From assembly GCF_004296405.1 (NCBI RefSeq), contig NZ_PSRR01000032.1, positions 1 through 42,100 on the forward strand: DNA of 42,100 bases, written 5' to 3'. This DNA is from Bradyrhizobium sp. Leo170. GTDB lineage: Bacteria; Pseudomonadota; Alphaproteobacteria; Rhizobiales; Xanthobacteraceae. Numbering within the stretch: position 1 is the stretch's first letter; each line of letters starts with the position of its first letter. Positions 8,136 to 16,685 of this stretch are shown piece by piece. Below the pieces are notes generated by a model. The model had not been told where the DNA came from. It did not search any database and was given only the letters and a program-made list of their open reading frames with translations. The position numbers and the translations under genes are program-made.

Positions 8136-9073
8136 CAGGCTTCGTTCCCTCGCTTGGAGATATCGCGCAGGATGAAGATCGCCGCGACCGCGAGGATCGG
8201 CACCATGAACAACGAGACGCTCGCGCCGAGCGGGATATCGCTGCCTTCGATGCCGATGCGGAACGCCCACGTCGCGAAGATGTGGGTGTGGTCGAGCGGG
8301 CCGCCGGCGGTGAGGATCCGCACGATATCGAAATTCGCGAAGGTGACGATCAAAGAGAACAATGTCGTGATCGCGATGATGTTGCGCATCATCGGCAGCG
8401 TCACATACCAGATGCGCTGCCACCAATTGGCGCCATCGATGGCGGCCGCCTCATAGAGCTGTTCGGGCACCGATTTCAGCGCCGCCAGGTACATGATCAT
8501 GAAGAAGGGCGCGCCATACCAGACGTTGACGAGGATGACGGAGAAACGCGCCCAGTTCGCATCGCCGGTCCATGGGATCGGCCCGATGCCGAAGAAGGAC
8601 AGCGTGTAGTTGAAGGCGCTGTAGGAGGGGTCAAACAGCCACAGCCAGGCGAGCGTGCTCATCGCCGGTGGGATCACCCAGGGCACCAGCAACATGCCGC
8701 GCCATCTGCGCTGCTTGTTGGCAGGAACGTTGTGCACGAAATGCGCGACGATGAAGCCGATCAACGCTTTGAAGATCACGGCCGAAATCGCGAAGATGCA
8801 GGACTGCTTCACCACCAGCCAGAACGTGTCGCGCTTGAACAGGAACTCGAAATTGCCGAGGCCGATGAATTTCGTCATCGACTTGTTCAGCGTCGCCAGA
8901 TGCAGGGAGTAGAACGCGGGATAGATGACGAACGCCGCGACGAGGAGGATCAGCGGTAACGTCATCAGGAACGCGACCGTCGACTTGCGCCTCAGCGCAT
9001 TGTGTAAACCGTTGCGCCTCCGTGTGGCTTTTGTTGCCTGGACACGGTTCGGGTGAAGGGCGACATCGGCCAT
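8135..9073 (-). CDS. Carbohydrate ABC transporter permease (MalF type)
   Basis: This 312-residue membrane protein is the partner permease. The cytoplasmic N-terminal 30 residues are rich in Arg/Lys, followed by the first membrane segment STVAFLMTLPLILLVAAFVIYPAF. The EAA loop LYEAAAIDGANWWQRIWYVTLPMM lies near residue 215. Five further hydrophobic segments are visible. The stop overlaps the next permease start by one base. 125 bases separate it from the binding-protein gene upstream, a common distance where the binding protein is expressed at a higher level. Confidence 0.93.
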   Translation of the reverse strand: MADVALHPNRVQATKATRRRNGLHNALRRKSTVAFLMTLPLILLVAAFVIYPAFYSLHLATLNKSMTKFIGLGNFEFLFKRDTFWLVVKQSCIFAISAVIFKALIGFIVAHFVHNVPANKQRRWRGMLLVPWVIPPAMSTLAWLWLFDPSYSAFNYTLSFFGIGPIPWTGDANWARFSVILVNVWYGAPFFMIMYLAALKSVPEQLYEAAAIDGANWWQRIWYVTLPMMRNIIAITTLFSLIVTFANFDIVRILTAGGPLDHTHIFATWAFRIGIEGSDIPLGASVSLFMVPILAVAAIFILRDISKRGNEA

Positions 9074-9198
9074 GATCGATCTTCCTCGCGAGAGTTATTT
9101 CAACGGAGAATCCGGAACGTCGGACCTGATGCCGCCAACAGCGGCGACGGTCCGTGTCGCGGCGGCCGATTCGGGTCACCGCGACGACACGTTCGTTC

Positions 9199-10539
9199 TC
9201 AGCTCCGCATGAAGCCTTCACACTCGCCTTCGGCCCAGGCGAGCGTCTTTTCCATCGCTTCGCCCTGGGCATAGCGCAGGCACATTTTCGTCAGCGTTGC
9301 CTGCGCATAGATTTGCTGCGCGATCTTGGGCGGCGCCGGCGAGGCCGCGATCGACAGCGTTTGCCTATGGTAGGGGTCCGGATAGCTGAAGAGAGTGCCC
9401 TTCGGGGGCCCTTCCTCCTCCCAAACCTTCAGCTTCGTCAGATTCTCATAGGCGGGCAGGTCATAGCCGCCGCTCGCCACCACCATCTTCTCGACCGATG
9501 CCGGCTGCGACAGGTGGACCAAGAGGCTCTTGGCGGCTGCCTTGTTCTTCGAGAACGCCCAGATGTTCCAGAAGAAAGGCAGATAGGGCGCAAAGCGGCC
9601 TTTCGGTCCGGCCGGGAAGCCGTGCGTCCAGCACTGTTCGGCGATCTGCGGCGCATCGCGTTTGGCGACGGCCCAGGCGCTGGGCGGATTCATGATCATC
9701 GCCCCTTTGCCCGAGACCAGCCACTTGTTGTTGGAAGCGTCGTCCCATGCCGACACATCCGGCGGCAGGAACGCGATCAGCTTCTTGTAGAACTCGAGCG
9801 ACTGCCGCACCGCATCGGTCTTGACGGTCAGATTGCCCTTGGCATCGACGAGTTCGGCGCCGTACGACTGGAAGATCGCGCCCGCGGTGTCGACGTTGTC
9901 GCTGGTCTCGCCGAGGCCGATGCCGAAGGGAACACCGGCCTTGTGGCAGGCTTCGGCCGCCTTCAGGAACGTGTCCAATGTCCAGTTCTCGTCTTTCGGC
10001 GGCGCGCCCGCCGGATACATTTCCTGCACATCGATGCCGGCATGTTTCTTCATCAGATCGATGCGCGAGCAGGGGCCCTTGATCTGGCTGCCAACGCTGG
10101 CGGGAACGCCGAGCCACTTGCCGTTGGCTTGCCCTAGATAATTGACCGTTCCGTTGACCTTGCCGTTCTGATTGACGAGCTGGTCCATGATGTCGTTGAC
10201 GGGCTCGAGCAGTTCGGCGTGCGCCTGCGGCCACCAGGTGGGCATCTGCAGAATGTCATGGCCGGACTTCGCCTGGGCTTCGGCGGCGATCGTCAGCAGG
10301 TTCTTATTACCTTGGCTCGGGATGTAATCGATCGTCACCTCGACCTTTTCCTTCGCCGCCCATTCATTGACGAGCTCGGTCGAAGCCTTGTTGGCTCCGG
10401 GCACCCAGTGATCCCAGAAACCAATCGAGAGCGTGCCCGCGGCATAGGCGCCGCGGATGTAAGGAGCCGTAACCAGCGCTGCCGATGACAGCGCTGTAGC
10501 CGCAACAAATTCTCGTCGAGACAGCTTCTTCCGTGACAT
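9199..10539 (-). CDS. Tat-exported sugar-binding protein of ABC importer
   Basis: This 446-residue extracellular solute-binding protein (family 1) is the receptor of the importer. The N-terminus carries a twin-arginine signal (SRREFVAATALSSAALVTAP) ending near AYAA, so export folded through Tat is likely. The mature part opens with GTLSIGFWDHWVPGANKASTELVNEWAAK, a standard start for family 1 sugar receptors. Aromatic-rich stretches such as MPTWWPQAH and YLPFFWNIWAF may contact the ligand. The ATG at 10539 has a strong SD (GGGAGGGAA) 5 bases upstream. It is the first gene of the operon, so the promoter should lie in 10540-10700. Ligand identity cannot be read from sequence. Confidence 0.92.
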   Translation of the reverse strand: MSRKKLSRREFVAATALSSAALVTAPYIRGAYAAGTLSIGFWDHWVPGANKASTELVNEWAAKEKVEVTIDYIPSQGNKNLLTIAAEAQAKSGHDILQMPTWWPQAHAELLEPVNDIMDQLVNQNGKVNGTVNYLGQANGKWLGVPASVGSQIKGPCSRIDLMKKHAGIDVQEMYPAGAPPKDENWTLDTFLKAAEACHKAGVPFGIGLGETSDNVDTAGAIFQSYGAELVDAKGNLTVKTDAVRQSLEFYKKLIAFLPPDVSAWDDASNNKWLVSGKGAMIMNPPSAWAVAKRDAPQIAEQCWTHGFPAGPKGRFAPYLPFFWNIWAFSKNKAAAKSLLVHLSQPASVEKMVVASGGYDLPAYENLTKLKVWEEEGPPKGTLFSYPDPYHRQTLSIAASPAPPKIAQQIYAQATLTKMCLRYAQGEAMEKTLAWAEGECEGFMRS

Positions 10540-10947
10540 GGCGTTCCCTCCCTGGTGAGCCGACCGTCAAAGACTTGCGAAATCTCGTTTTTGTTTTTTT
10601 GGCTCGCCGCATTCGAGGCGGCGGGGCGATTTCCTCATTTTAGATCAGAGCAGAATTGTCGGCGCCTGTCGAGAAATCAGGTGAATGCTTTCGTAGAACT
10701 AACGTTGTGTGCAAATTGCAGGCAGTCGGATCTGTTAATCTTCGCGCTATGCCTGCCGCAGGGCGCTGGCAGAAATCTTTTTGCGGCGCACGCGAGGCGT
10801 TGCAAAGCGGGCGGGTCCAGGTCGCCCTCGCGGTTCACCTTTGGACCGAAGCGACGCGACGGGTAGACCTGTTCGCGCCGAGAACGATAAAGTCCGGAAT
10901 CGGCGGTGCGTCAGCCGCAATCACGATCGATCATGGAGACTCCGATA
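10540..10947. other. Divergent intergenic region, no gene seen
   Basis: These 408 bases separate the divergent ABC operon and the LTxxQ gene. They must hold both promoters. An A/T-run (tttttgtttttttgg, about 10587-10602) lies upstream of the binding-protein gene. I found no convincing sigma-70 or EcfG element, no tRNA, and no open frame with a credible start and composition; the plus-strand frames here are biased-composition artefacts. Confidence 0.5.
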
Positions 10948-11667
10948 ATGCCAAGCTTGGTATCGAAGCTGCGTGCGCGCTTGAGGATCTGCGCCGCGCT
11001 GGCGGTGGCTGCTATCCTGTCCGTCAACGCCTCGCCGCGCGCGGAGGCGCAAGGGTTGGTTCAGGGCGTCCAGCAAGGGGCCCGTGAAGGCAACAAGGCC
11101 GCCGGGCCGGTCGGTGGCGTCTTGGGCGGCGCGATCGGAGGTGTGGTTGGCGTGGTTACGGGGGTGACCGGCGTACTCACCGGCACCAACACGAACCCGG
11201 CGCCAGCCGACAAGCAAGGCGCTCCGGCCAAGAGCAGCAAGGCCGCAAAGGCCGCAAAGGATAAGGCCGCCAAGCAGCCGCAGATGCTGACCCAGGCGAA
11301 CGTGCCGCAGCTCACGGCCGAACAGATCGTCGCCAACAGCGACTCCAATATCGAGCGGATCAAAAAAGAGCTGAACCTCACGCCCGAGCAGGAGAAGTAT
11401 TGGGCGGGCTTCAATAGTGCGATGCACTATCTCGGTCACAACGGCGCCGATCGCGTGAACCTGCGCATTGCCCGCGCCAAGCGCGACCCGCCGGACGATA
11501 TCGTCGAGCAGATGCGCAATGAGGCCCAGTTCCTCAACGATCGCGCGGTCGACCAGCGCAACGTGGCCGATGCCGCCGAACCGCTTTATGCAAGCCTCGA
11601 CGACAAGCAGAAGCAGACCTTCATCAACGAAATGGTCCGCTTAAGCCACGAGCGGGGGCTGGATTGA
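10948..11667 (+). CDS. Secreted LTxxQ-motif (Spy/CpxP-like) protein
   Basis: This 239-residue exported protein has a basic start followed by a hydrophobic stretch (AALAVAAILSVNASPRAEA) as signal peptide. Next comes a glycine-rich hydrophobic segment (GPVGGVLGGAIGGVVGVVTGVTGVLTG), then a Lys/Ala-rich linker. The C-terminal half is helical and contains LNLTPEQEKYWAGFNSAMHYL, the LTxxQ motif of periplasmic Spy/CpxP-type envelope-stress proteins. A second helix pair ends with SLDDKQKQTFINEMVRLSHERG. I chose the ATG at 10948 because GGAG lies 9 bases upstream; an in-frame ATG at 10933 has no SD. The glycine-rich part resembles a glycine-zipper and may insert into or line the membrane. Role in envelope stress is inferred from the family only. 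Confidence 0.8.
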   Translation: MPSLVSKLRARLRICAALAVAAILSVNASPRAEAQGLVQGVQQGAREGNKAAGPVGGVLGGAIGGVVGVVTGVTGVLTGTNTNPAPADKQGAPAKSSKAAKAAKDKAAKQPQMLTQANVPQLTAEQIVANSDSNIERIKKELNLTPEQEKYWAGFNSAMHYLGHNGADRVNLRIARAKRDPPDDIVEQMRNEAQFLNDRAVDQRNVADAAEPLYASLDDKQKQTFINEMVRLSHERGLD

Positions 11668-11876
11668 GCGGGGGCGCGCTTCGATGGCCGCCACGAATAG
11701 CCGGGCAACCAAGCCCTGGGGTAGGTTGAAGGCGCGGCACCCGGCTATCCTGCCGCAGCGGCGCGGCCCCTCCAATCGTCATGCAAAGTTGTAGAAACCT
11801 CGACTGATTCAGGCCGGACTTATGGCTGATTGAAGGTCTTGTCGGGAACCCGTTGGCGTGGCGCCACAAAATGGCT

Positions 11877-11899
11877 TCGGCCAGCGCAGGGCTGGCCGA
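11877..11899 (-). terminator. Possible terminator of the MFS-monooxygenase-VOC operon
   Basis: tcggccagc and gctggccga are a perfect 9-bp stem with a 5-base loop, 48 bases past the VOC stop. On the minus strand it is followed by agccattttg, a weak U-run. Confidence 0.4.
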
Positions 11900-11946
11900 T
11901 GAACCGGTGCGGAACTTATGCCCGGAGAGCCTTTGCTAGACCTTGG

Positions 11947-12348
11947 CTAGGCCTTGGCGAAGTTCAGTTCCACGGCGACCCCGTCCGGGTCGTAGAAGAA
12001 GAACTGGGTGTCGCCGGTGCGTGGCACGATGCTTTCGCGGAAGTGGATGTTGTGCTCCCGAAGGCGCCTGCGCACGCCATCGACGTCGGTCGCGGCAAAG
12101 GCGATGTGGTCGAGCCGGCCGGTGTCTTCGTATGTCTTCTCGGTACCGCGGACCACGATGCCCTCGCGCGGCTTGCGGGTGCCCATCAGATGCACGGTGG
12201 CGACTCCGCCGGAATAAAGCCAGTAGCCGGGGAAATCGAGCGGCGGCCGCTCGCCATTCTCAAGACCCAGCACGTCGCAATAGAAGTTCTTGGTCTTTTC
12301 GAGGTCCTGCGGTTCGATCGTGTAATGCTGCAGTCGGCCGAGCGGCAT
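11947..12348 (-). CDS. VOC-family protein (glyoxalase / extradiol dioxygenase-like)
   Basis: This 133-residue protein is one vicinal-oxygen-chelate module pair. The metal-ligand candidates are His8 (GRLQHYTIEP), the His of TGRLDHIAFAATD and the Glu of DGVAVELNFAKA. The N-terminal half has KNFYCDVLGLENGERPPLDF, the usual substrate-side beta-alpha unit. Such proteins act as glyoxalases, type I extradiol dioxygenases or isomerases. It is the last gene of a tight operon with a flavin monooxygenase and a transporter, which favours ring cleavage or isomerisation of the monooxygenase product. I chose the ATG at 12348 because GGGAG lies 8 bases upstream and the VOC fold begins there; the open frame upstream is a shadow of the monooxygenase gene. 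Confidence 0.88.
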   Translation of the reverse strand: MPLGRLQHYTIEPQDLEKTKNFYCDVLGLENGERPPLDFPGYWLYSGGVATVHLMGTRKPREGIVVRGTEKTYEDTGRLDHIAFAATDVDGVRRRLREHNIHFRESIVPRTGDTQFFFYDPDGVAVELNFAKA

Positions 12349-12365
12349 GGTGTTCTCCCTGGAAA

Positions 12366-13553
12366 CTAGACGAAGGTCAGGTCGCAGTCGGCACCCATCA
12401 TCCAGGCGCCGACGGTTTCGAAATGGCTGTGCCGGCCCTGCAGTTGCTGGGTCACGGTGTGGATGTCGCGGAAGCGGCGCTCGAGCGGATGGCCTTCGAA
12501 GATCGCGGTTGCGCCCGCGGCATTGTAGGCGAAGTCGACCGCCTCGCGCGCCTTGTGGATGGCGTGGGTGGCGGCCATGCGGATGGTGATCCGCTGCTCG
12601 ACCGTGATGTCGTTGCCGGCGACGAGGTCTTTCCAGATGTCGGCCATCGCTTGCAGCACGAAGCCGCGCGCGGCACGCAGATGGACTTCGGCCAGGGCCA
12701 GGCCGGACTGCACCACGGCGTTGTCGCGCAGCGGGCTCTTGGCGCCGCGCGGCACCTTGTTGCGCGCCACGTCGACGAAATTGTCGAGCGCACCGCGGGC
12801 GATGCCGCAAGCGACGCCGGCAAAGCCGACCTGGTAGCAGGTGCCTGACCCCATCCGATAGAGCGGTCCGTCCTCGCGGCGTTCGCGCTCGAATTCGCGG
12901 GTGATCGAATGGTCCGCGCGGACGAAGAAGTCGTTCAGCGTGAACTGGTCGCTGGCGGTGCCGCGCAGGCCGACCGTGTTCCAGATGTCGGTCCATTCGA
13001 CGTCCTCGGCCAGCACCAGCATGGTGCGCTCGATCGGCGCGCCATTGGCATCGCGTTTCGGCGAGCCGTCGGCCGCATAGACCGGGCAATGCGCGCCGAG
13101 CCAGGTGGCGTGTCGCCCGCCGGAGGCGAACGACCAGACGCCGGTGACGCGGTAGCCACCCTCGCATTCGACCGCCTTCACCTTTGGGCCGGGACCCCAG
13201 GCCAGCACCGCGCGGGGATCGCCGAACACCGCATGCGCGACCGGGAGGTCGAGATAGGCGGCCGCCATCGCGCAACCGCCGGCCTGGCTCAGGCACCACG
13301 CCGTCGAGGCATCGGCCTGGGCGATGGTCTCCATGACATGGAAGAAGGTGAGGGGATCGGTCTCGATCCCCTGCGACGACCGCGGCAGCAACAGGCGAAA
13401 CAGCCTGTGGTCATGGAGCTGGTCGAGCAACGCCGGCGGCAACCGGCGCGTTTGCTCGATCTCGTTTGCGGCCGCTGCCACCAGTGGCTGCACCGCTTTC
13501 GCGCGGGCGAGCACAGCCGGATCGCCCGCAAGTTCGGCAGACGTCGCGATCAT
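12366..13553 (-). CDS. Flavin-dependent monooxygenase, acyl-CoA dehydrogenase fold
   Basis: This 395-residue protein has the acyl-CoA dehydrogenase architecture: an N-terminal helical domain (residues about 15-120, with FFHVMETIAQADASTAWCLS), a central beta domain (GYRVTGVWSFASGGRHATWLGAHC) and a C-terminal helical bundle. It lacks an obvious catalytic Glu of true dehydrogenases and has the WSFASG motif and C-terminal pattern (HTVTQQLQGRHSHFETVGAWMMG) of reduced-flavin-dependent hydroxylases such as HsaA, HpaB-like and DszC-type enzymes. These take FMNH2 or FADH2 from a partner reductase and hydroxylate aromatic or sulfur substrates. No reductase gene is adjacent. The ATG at 13553 has AGGAG 9 bases upstream. 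It lies 12 bases after the transporter gene and 17 before the VOC gene. Confidence 0.85.
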   Translation of the reverse strand: MIATSAELAGDPAVLARAKAVQPLVAAAANEIEQTRRLPPALLDQLHDHRLFRLLLPRSSQGIETDPLTFFHVMETIAQADASTAWCLSQAGGCAMAAAYLDLPVAHAVFGDPRAVLAWGPGPKVKAVECEGGYRVTGVWSFASGGRHATWLGAHCPVYAADGSPKRDANGAPIERTMLVLAEDVEWTDIWNTVGLRGTASDQFTLNDFFVRADHSITREFERERREDGPLYRMGSGTCYQVGFAGVACGIARGALDNFVDVARNKVPRGAKSPLRDNAVVQSGLALAEVHLRAARGFVLQAMADIWKDLVAGNDITVEQRITIRMAATHAIHKAREAVDFAYNAAGATAIFEGHPLERRFRDIHTVTQQLQGRHSHFETVGAWMMGADCDLTFV

Positions 13554-13565
13554 CGCTCAAAACTC

Positions 13566-14972
13566 CTAGGCCTGCCGGACCGACGCGGTCGCGGCCACGT
13601 CGGCTCCGGCCGTCAGCTCGCGATCGATCTGTTCGATCGACTTGCCCTTGGTCTCGATGCCGAGGAAGTAATAGACAAGCCCGGCCATCAGGAACCAGCA
13701 GCCGAGATAGACAAAGGCGGTCGGGATTTGCGTCAGCGGCACATCAGGCTTCAGGTAGTTGCTGGAGCCGACGATCAGCGCAAGGCCGACCGGGCCGATG
13801 ATCTTGCCGATGCCGCCGAAGCCATAGGCCGAGCCCATGCCGGTGGTGCGCAGATGCGAGGGCCAGACCTCCGCCGCATAGGGCCCGACAATGGCAAAGC
13901 CGCCATCGGCGAAGAAGAACGCCAGGGTCAAGAGCAGCCAGAACGCGGAGACGCCGAACATCGTTGCGTCGTAATGATAGCCCGCGATGATCGTCAGCGC
14001 GCCGGCGCCGAAGCCGAGCAGGCCGCCGGAGGTCCGCCGTCCCAGGAGCTCCGAGAGATAGGAGAAGGAGATGCGGCCGAGGAAGCCGGACACGCTGAGC
14101 AGGATCATCATCTTGGCGGCTTCCTGCGGCGTCACCTTCAGGATCAGCACGAACAGCGCCGGCGCCCACAGGGTGATGCCGTAAACGCCGGTCTGGGCGC
14201 CGGCATTGCCGAGCCAGGAGACGATCAGGCTGCGCGGATATTTGAAGAGATCGAGCCAGCTCGTCTTGATCACCGGGCCGGCATCGGCCGCTGTCGGCAG
14301 CGGGAGGGAGGACGGCTCCACTTGCAGCGCCCAGGCGAGCGACTTGCGCGCTTCCTCGTAGCGGCCCTGGCGGCACAGCCAGCGCGGGCTCTCCGGAACC
14401 CAGAGCCGGACCAGCAGCACGAGCAGGGACGGCAGCACGCCGATCGCAAACATCAGCCGCCACTGGTCGGAGCCCATGAACGCCCCAAGGACGGCGCCGA
14501 GCCCGACGCCGAGCGGGATCACGCAGGTGACGAGGCCGCCGACCCAGCCGCGCTTGTGCGAGGGCACGAACTCCTGCACGAGCGGCAGGTCCACGCAATA
14601 AAGCCCGCCGACGCCGGTGCCGACGAAGAAGCGCAGGACCGCGAGATAGATCCAGCCGTTATCGGGGGTAAAGTACAGAAGGCCGGTGGCGATGGAGAAG
14701 TTGAGCACGGTGCCGATGAACACGATGCGGCGCCCGACCCGGTCGGCGAGCCATCCCCAGACATAGGCTCCGATGATGGCGCCGATGCCGGAGCTCATCA
14801 GCACCGTCGCCGACTGTCCGAAAGTGAGCTTCCACGGCCCGATCAGGAAGGCGAGCACGAAGCCGATCAGGAAATAATCGAAGAATTCCAGCGCGTCGCC
14901 GATGATAGCAGCCGAAAGGATCTTGATCTGGTTGCCGGTCAGACTCCTCCGGCGATCGAGAATCTCGAACAT
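13566..14972 (-). CDS. MFS transporter, sugar/aromatic-acid porter type
   Basis: This 468-residue carrier has twelve predicted membrane segments. The MFS signature between segments 2 and 3 is GWLADRVGRR. PESPRWLCRQGRYEEARKSLAWAL follows segment 6, a feature of the sugar-porter and aromatic-acid or niacin (AAHS/NiaP-like) branches. An Asp in the first segment (GDALEFFDYFLIGFVLAF) matches the aromatic-acid porter pattern. It begins a three-gene operon with a flavin monooxygenase and a VOC enzyme, so it probably imports the substrate of that pathway. The start is supported by GGGGAAA 6 bases upstream. Confidence 0.9.
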   Translation of the reverse strand: MFEILDRRRSLTGNQIKILSAAIIGDALEFFDYFLIGFVLAFLIGPWKLTFGQSATVLMSSGIGAIIGAYVWGWLADRVGRRIVFIGTVLNFSIATGLLYFTPDNGWIYLAVLRFFVGTGVGGLYCVDLPLVQEFVPSHKRGWVGGLVTCVIPLGVGLGAVLGAFMGSDQWRLMFAIGVLPSLLVLLVRLWVPESPRWLCRQGRYEEARKSLAWALQVEPSSLPLPTAADAGPVIKTSWLDLFKYPRSLIVSWLGNAGAQTGVYGITLWAPALFVLILKVTPQEAAKMMILLSVSGFLGRISFSYLSELLGRRTSGGLLGFGAGALTIIAGYHYDATMFGVSAFWLLLTLAFFFADGGFAIVGPYAAEVWPSHLRTTGMGSAYGFGGIGKIIGPVGLALIVGSSNYLKPDVPLTQIPTAFVYLGCWFLMAGLVYYFLGIETKGKSIEQIDRELTAGADVAATASVRQA

Positions 14973-15162
14973 GGCGTTTCCCCATGGCGCCTGTTCATTT
15001 GATTCAAGCGGGCGTCGCGCCCATCGCCCCGCCTGTGGACGACGAAGCTATCCTTGGGCTGCGGCGAACGACAAGCCCACCAGCACGCGGAGCACGTCTG
15101 CGTTGTGACAATGAGGCGATGTATCCCGCTCTGCACAATCGCATGTGCGAGAGCGAAAAGGC

Positions 15163-15813
15163 CTAGCGCTTGAGCAGGGTCTTGAGCTTCGCGTCCAGCT
15201 CTTCGTATGACATCGCGCCCTTCCATTGTTCGCCATTGACGAAGAAGGTTGGCGTCGCGTCGACCTTAAGCGTCTCCATTGCGTAGCGCTGGTCGGCGGC
15301 GATCTTATCGAGCAGCGCCTGGTCGGTCTCGCAGGTTTCGACTTCCTGCTCGCTCATCCCGTTGAGCTTGCCGACCAGGAACAGCGTTTCCTTTGTTTGA
15401 TCCATCAGGCGGGCCTGCTGCTTGAACAGCGTCTCGATGACGGCCAAGTGCTTTTCCGGATCGTCCTTGCCGATGCAACGCACCAGCATCGAGGCGGCTG
15501 CGGCCTTGATGTCGAGCGGGAATTCGCGAAACACGAACCGGACCTTGCCGGTGTCGATATATTTCGAACGCAGCATCGGAAAGACGTTTTCGCCGAACGC
15601 TGCGCAATGCGGACAGCTCATCGAGGCATATTCGATGATCGTCACCGGCGCCTTTGGCGAGCCGATTGCGATGTCGGGTAATGATACGGGCTTGGCGAGG
15701 GCGGCAGCGGTCGCGCTTTGTGCCTTCGCCTCCCGATCTATCGGCGGAGCAAGTAGCGCAAGCAGGATAATGAATCCCAAGGCAGCGCTGGTCGTACGAT
15801 TGAGAAGAGGCAA
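15163..15813 (-). CDS. DsbA-family thiol:disulfide oxidoreductase
   Basis: This exported thioredoxin-fold protein carries the active-site motif CPHC in YASMSCPHCAAFGENVFP and the cis-Pro loop ATPTFFVNGEQWKG. The helical insertion between them (RCIGKDDPEKHLAVIETLFKQQARL) is typical of alphaproteobacterial DsbA/BdbD-like proteins. A signal peptide is evident (SAALGFIILLALLAPP). I chose a TTG at 15813 as start because CGGAG lies 8 bases upstream and the signal peptide then begins MPLLNRTTS; a TTG at 15852 would add 13 residues and has no good SD. The protein should form disulfides in periplasmic proteins. The neighbouring exported DUF3750 protein is transcribed in the same direction, with 51 bases between. 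Confidence 0.85.
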   Translation of the reverse strand: MPLLNRTTSAALGFIILLALLAPPIDREAKAQSATAAALAKPVSLPDIAIGSPKAPVTIIEYASMSCPHCAAFGENVFPMLRSKYIDTGKVRFVFREFPLDIKAAAASMLVRCIGKDDPEKHLAVIETLFKQQARLMDQTKETLFLVGKLNGMSEQEVETCETDQALLDKIAADQRYAMETLKVDATPTFFVNGEQWKGAMSYEELDAKLKTLLKR

Positions 15814-15864
15814 GGAAAATACTCCGCGAATGAACGTTCTTTCCGACAACAACCATGCAGCCAG

Positions 15865-16608
15865 CTATCGCTGAGCCAGCGGCAGGCCGAGTCGGCCGAT
15901 GCCCGGGAACTTCAGGGCAGGGCGACGGATATCGATGCCAAGAACTCCGCCAAACAAGTTCAGCTCGATCCCTTCGATCCAGCCCATCGTCAGACCGAGA
16001 TAGCCGCCCAATGTGGCGAAGACACCGGTGCGTGACGCAGTGATGCCATACCACTCGCCCCGGTAAGGATAGTCCTTTCCGATCGCCGTCGGCGGCAGCA
16101 CCGCTTGCAGCTCAGGGACGGCGTCGAGCGCCGCCTGAACAAATGTGTTCGAGTTCGGACCCGGCCAGGCGCTGTAATCGCCATAGTCGCGAAATCTATA
16201 GTTCTCGACGACCGCACGGATCTTCGGAATCAGCGCCTCGGCTTTCCCGCCGTCCACGCTCACGATTGCTTCCGGCACGGCGCCGAACCATCGGCCGTCG
16301 GCCACGAATCCGTCGATCCGGATCGGTGCACCCCACGCCGTGTAGTCGTAGCGGCTGTAGCGCGGCGCGTCTCGTTCCTTAACCACGATCCAGGTGTGGA
16401 CCGCAAAAATCCCGCGCCACCGCACGGTGCGCGCAGCATAGACGCGGATGACGGCGTCAGGATGTTCGGAGGCTTTGGGCAAGAGGCCGGCGCTCGAGCG
16501 GTCAGCCGTCTGCCAACTGACGCGCCGGTCTCCGAGCAAATAGGTGACCGTCGAAAAGTCAAGCGGAACGACAATCAGCAGGACAAGGAGGACCACGGAT
16601 TTCTTCAC
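15865..16608 (-). CDS. DUF3750 family membrane-anchored protein
   Basis: This 247-residue protein starts with a hydrophobic segment (KSVVLLVLLIVVPLDFSTVTYLL) that is a signal anchor or peptide. The body matches DUF3750: IRVYAARTVRWRGIFAVHTWIVVKER, then WGAPIRIDGFVADGRWFG and GDYSAWPGPNSNTFVQAAL, then GKDYPYRGEWYGITASRTGVFATLGGYLGLTMGW. The HTW, WPGPNSNTF and EWYG motifs suggest a papain-like (NlpC/P60-related) circularly arranged fold, a similarity I state from pattern only. No function is established. It precedes the dsbA-like gene on the same strand. Confidence 0.85.
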   Translation of the reverse strand: MKKSVVLLVLLIVVPLDFSTVTYLLGDRRVSWQTADRSSAGLLPKASEHPDAVIRVYAARTVRWRGIFAVHTWIVVKERDAPRYSRYDYTAWGAPIRIDGFVADGRWFGAVPEAIVSVDGGKAEALIPKIRAVVENYRFRDYGDYSAWPGPNSNTFVQAALDAVPELQAVLPPTAIGKDYPYRGEWYGITASRTGVFATLGGYLGLTMGWIEGIELNLFGGVLGIDIRRPALKFPGIGRLGLPLAQR

Positions 16609-16685
16609 AGAGGGACATCGGCGGAGGGGTGGTCATCTCGATCTAAGCATTCCGGTCCGCCGGAACCAGAGCGGGCCAGAGGGCA

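Noticed and set aside
10656..11087. 143-codon plus-strand frame before the LTxxQ gene
   Set aside because: Its end overlaps the LTxxQ gene in another frame, it has no SD and its composition is not coding-like.
12909..15002. Plus-strand open frame of about 697 codons
   Set aside because: It is antisense to the MFS transporter and monooxygenase; composition is Arg/Asp/Gln-rich and no motif is seen.
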